Source: Blautia sp. (GTDB lineage Bacteria > Bacillota > Clostridia > Lachnospirales > Lachnospiraceae). From it: a stretch of 6,275 bases of DNA. The position numbers and the translations under genes are program-made. The notes under the pieces are model-generated. The model did no database searches and was not told the DNA's origin. It saw nothing but the letters and a program-made list of their open reading frames with translations. The stretch is taken from assembly GCA_017420455.1 (NCBI GenBank), contig JAFOJB010000376.1:1-6275 (forward strand), read 5' to 3'. Positions 6,216-6,275 of the stretch are shown piece by piece (within the stretch, counting starts at the first letter, position 1; every line of letters begins with the position of its first letter).

Positions 6216-6275
6216 GTTAATGAAACCGCAGGCAAAGACCTGCGGAACCCATATTCAGAGAATGGAAAACTCCGA
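6216..6275 (+). other. Start of a structured 5' leader (7-bp hairpin), incomplete
   Basis: Downstream of the promoter, CCGCAGG (6226-6232) pairs perfectly with CCTGCGG (6239-6245) around a 6-nt CAAAGA loop. Further on, ATTC (6253-6256) can pair with GAAT (6260-6263). No convincing RBS and start codon are present before the window ends. This fits an autoregulated leader, such as an S15 target upstream of rpsO, but the match to any known RNA family is not established. Confidence 0.4.

Noticed and set aside
6226..6265. Riboswitch such as NiCo or c-di-GMP-I
   Set aside because: GGCAAAG next to a GC stem is only superficially similar. The conserved cores of those classes are not seen and the element is cut off by the window edge.
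6220..6275. ATG at 6220 opening a frame to the window end (starts MKPQAKTCG)
   Set aside because: It begins about 4 nt after the predicted transcription start with no RBS, its first codons form the leader hairpin, and it does not resemble S15. Eighteen codons are too few to support a gene.

Overview
This window is a housekeeping translation, RNA-processing and cofactor operon of a Gram-positive Firmicute. It is most likely a Clostridia member close to Lachnospiraceae. The basis is the gene order infB - rbfA - nrnA (DHH/DHHA1) - truB - ribF, all on the + strand and tightly packed, together with the style of the proteins: a long, low-complexity N-terminal part in IF-2, a GKFDGLH motif in RibF and moderately high GC. 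The lineage call is inference from recognised protein families; no search was run.

Layout. Positions 1 to about 150 do not belong to this operon. Read on the - strand they encode the C-terminal ~50 residues of a pyridoxamine/pyridoxal kinase. This fragment is fused head-on to the middle of infB at about 146-160. infB (IF-2) therefore lacks its true start and N-terminal domain, and the first usable in-frame start is a GTG at 155. From there to 6098 the order is normal: infB (to 2779), rbfA (2783-3172), nrnA-type phosphoesterase (3186-4133), truB (4154, or 4130, to 5101) and ribF (5142-6098). Gaps are 3 to 40 bases, so one polycistronic message is expected.

The 3' end is the most structured non-coding part. 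A 14-bp perfect inverted repeat (arms 6069-6082 and 6110-6123) encloses the ribF stop codon in a hairpin loop. Two copies of a 22-bp direct repeat lie at 6089-6110 and 6120-6141. A second GC-rich hairpin (6135-6157) is followed by an A7/T8 tract, the likely operon terminator. A well-formed sigma-A-type promoter (TTTACA, 17-nt spacer, extended -10 TATACT, 6181-6209) then starts a new transcript whose leader carries a 7-bp hairpin (6226-6245) and runs off the window. By conserved gene order, rpsO is the expected next gene, but it is not visible here.

Together the genes serve ribosome function: IF-2 for initiation, RbfA for 30S maturation, NrnA for nanoRNA/pAp turnover, TruB for tRNA U55 pseudouridylation and RibF for FMN/FAD supply. 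I see no new defence or mobile system. The points most worth checking are the pdxK/infB junction and the repeat/hairpin block after ribF.
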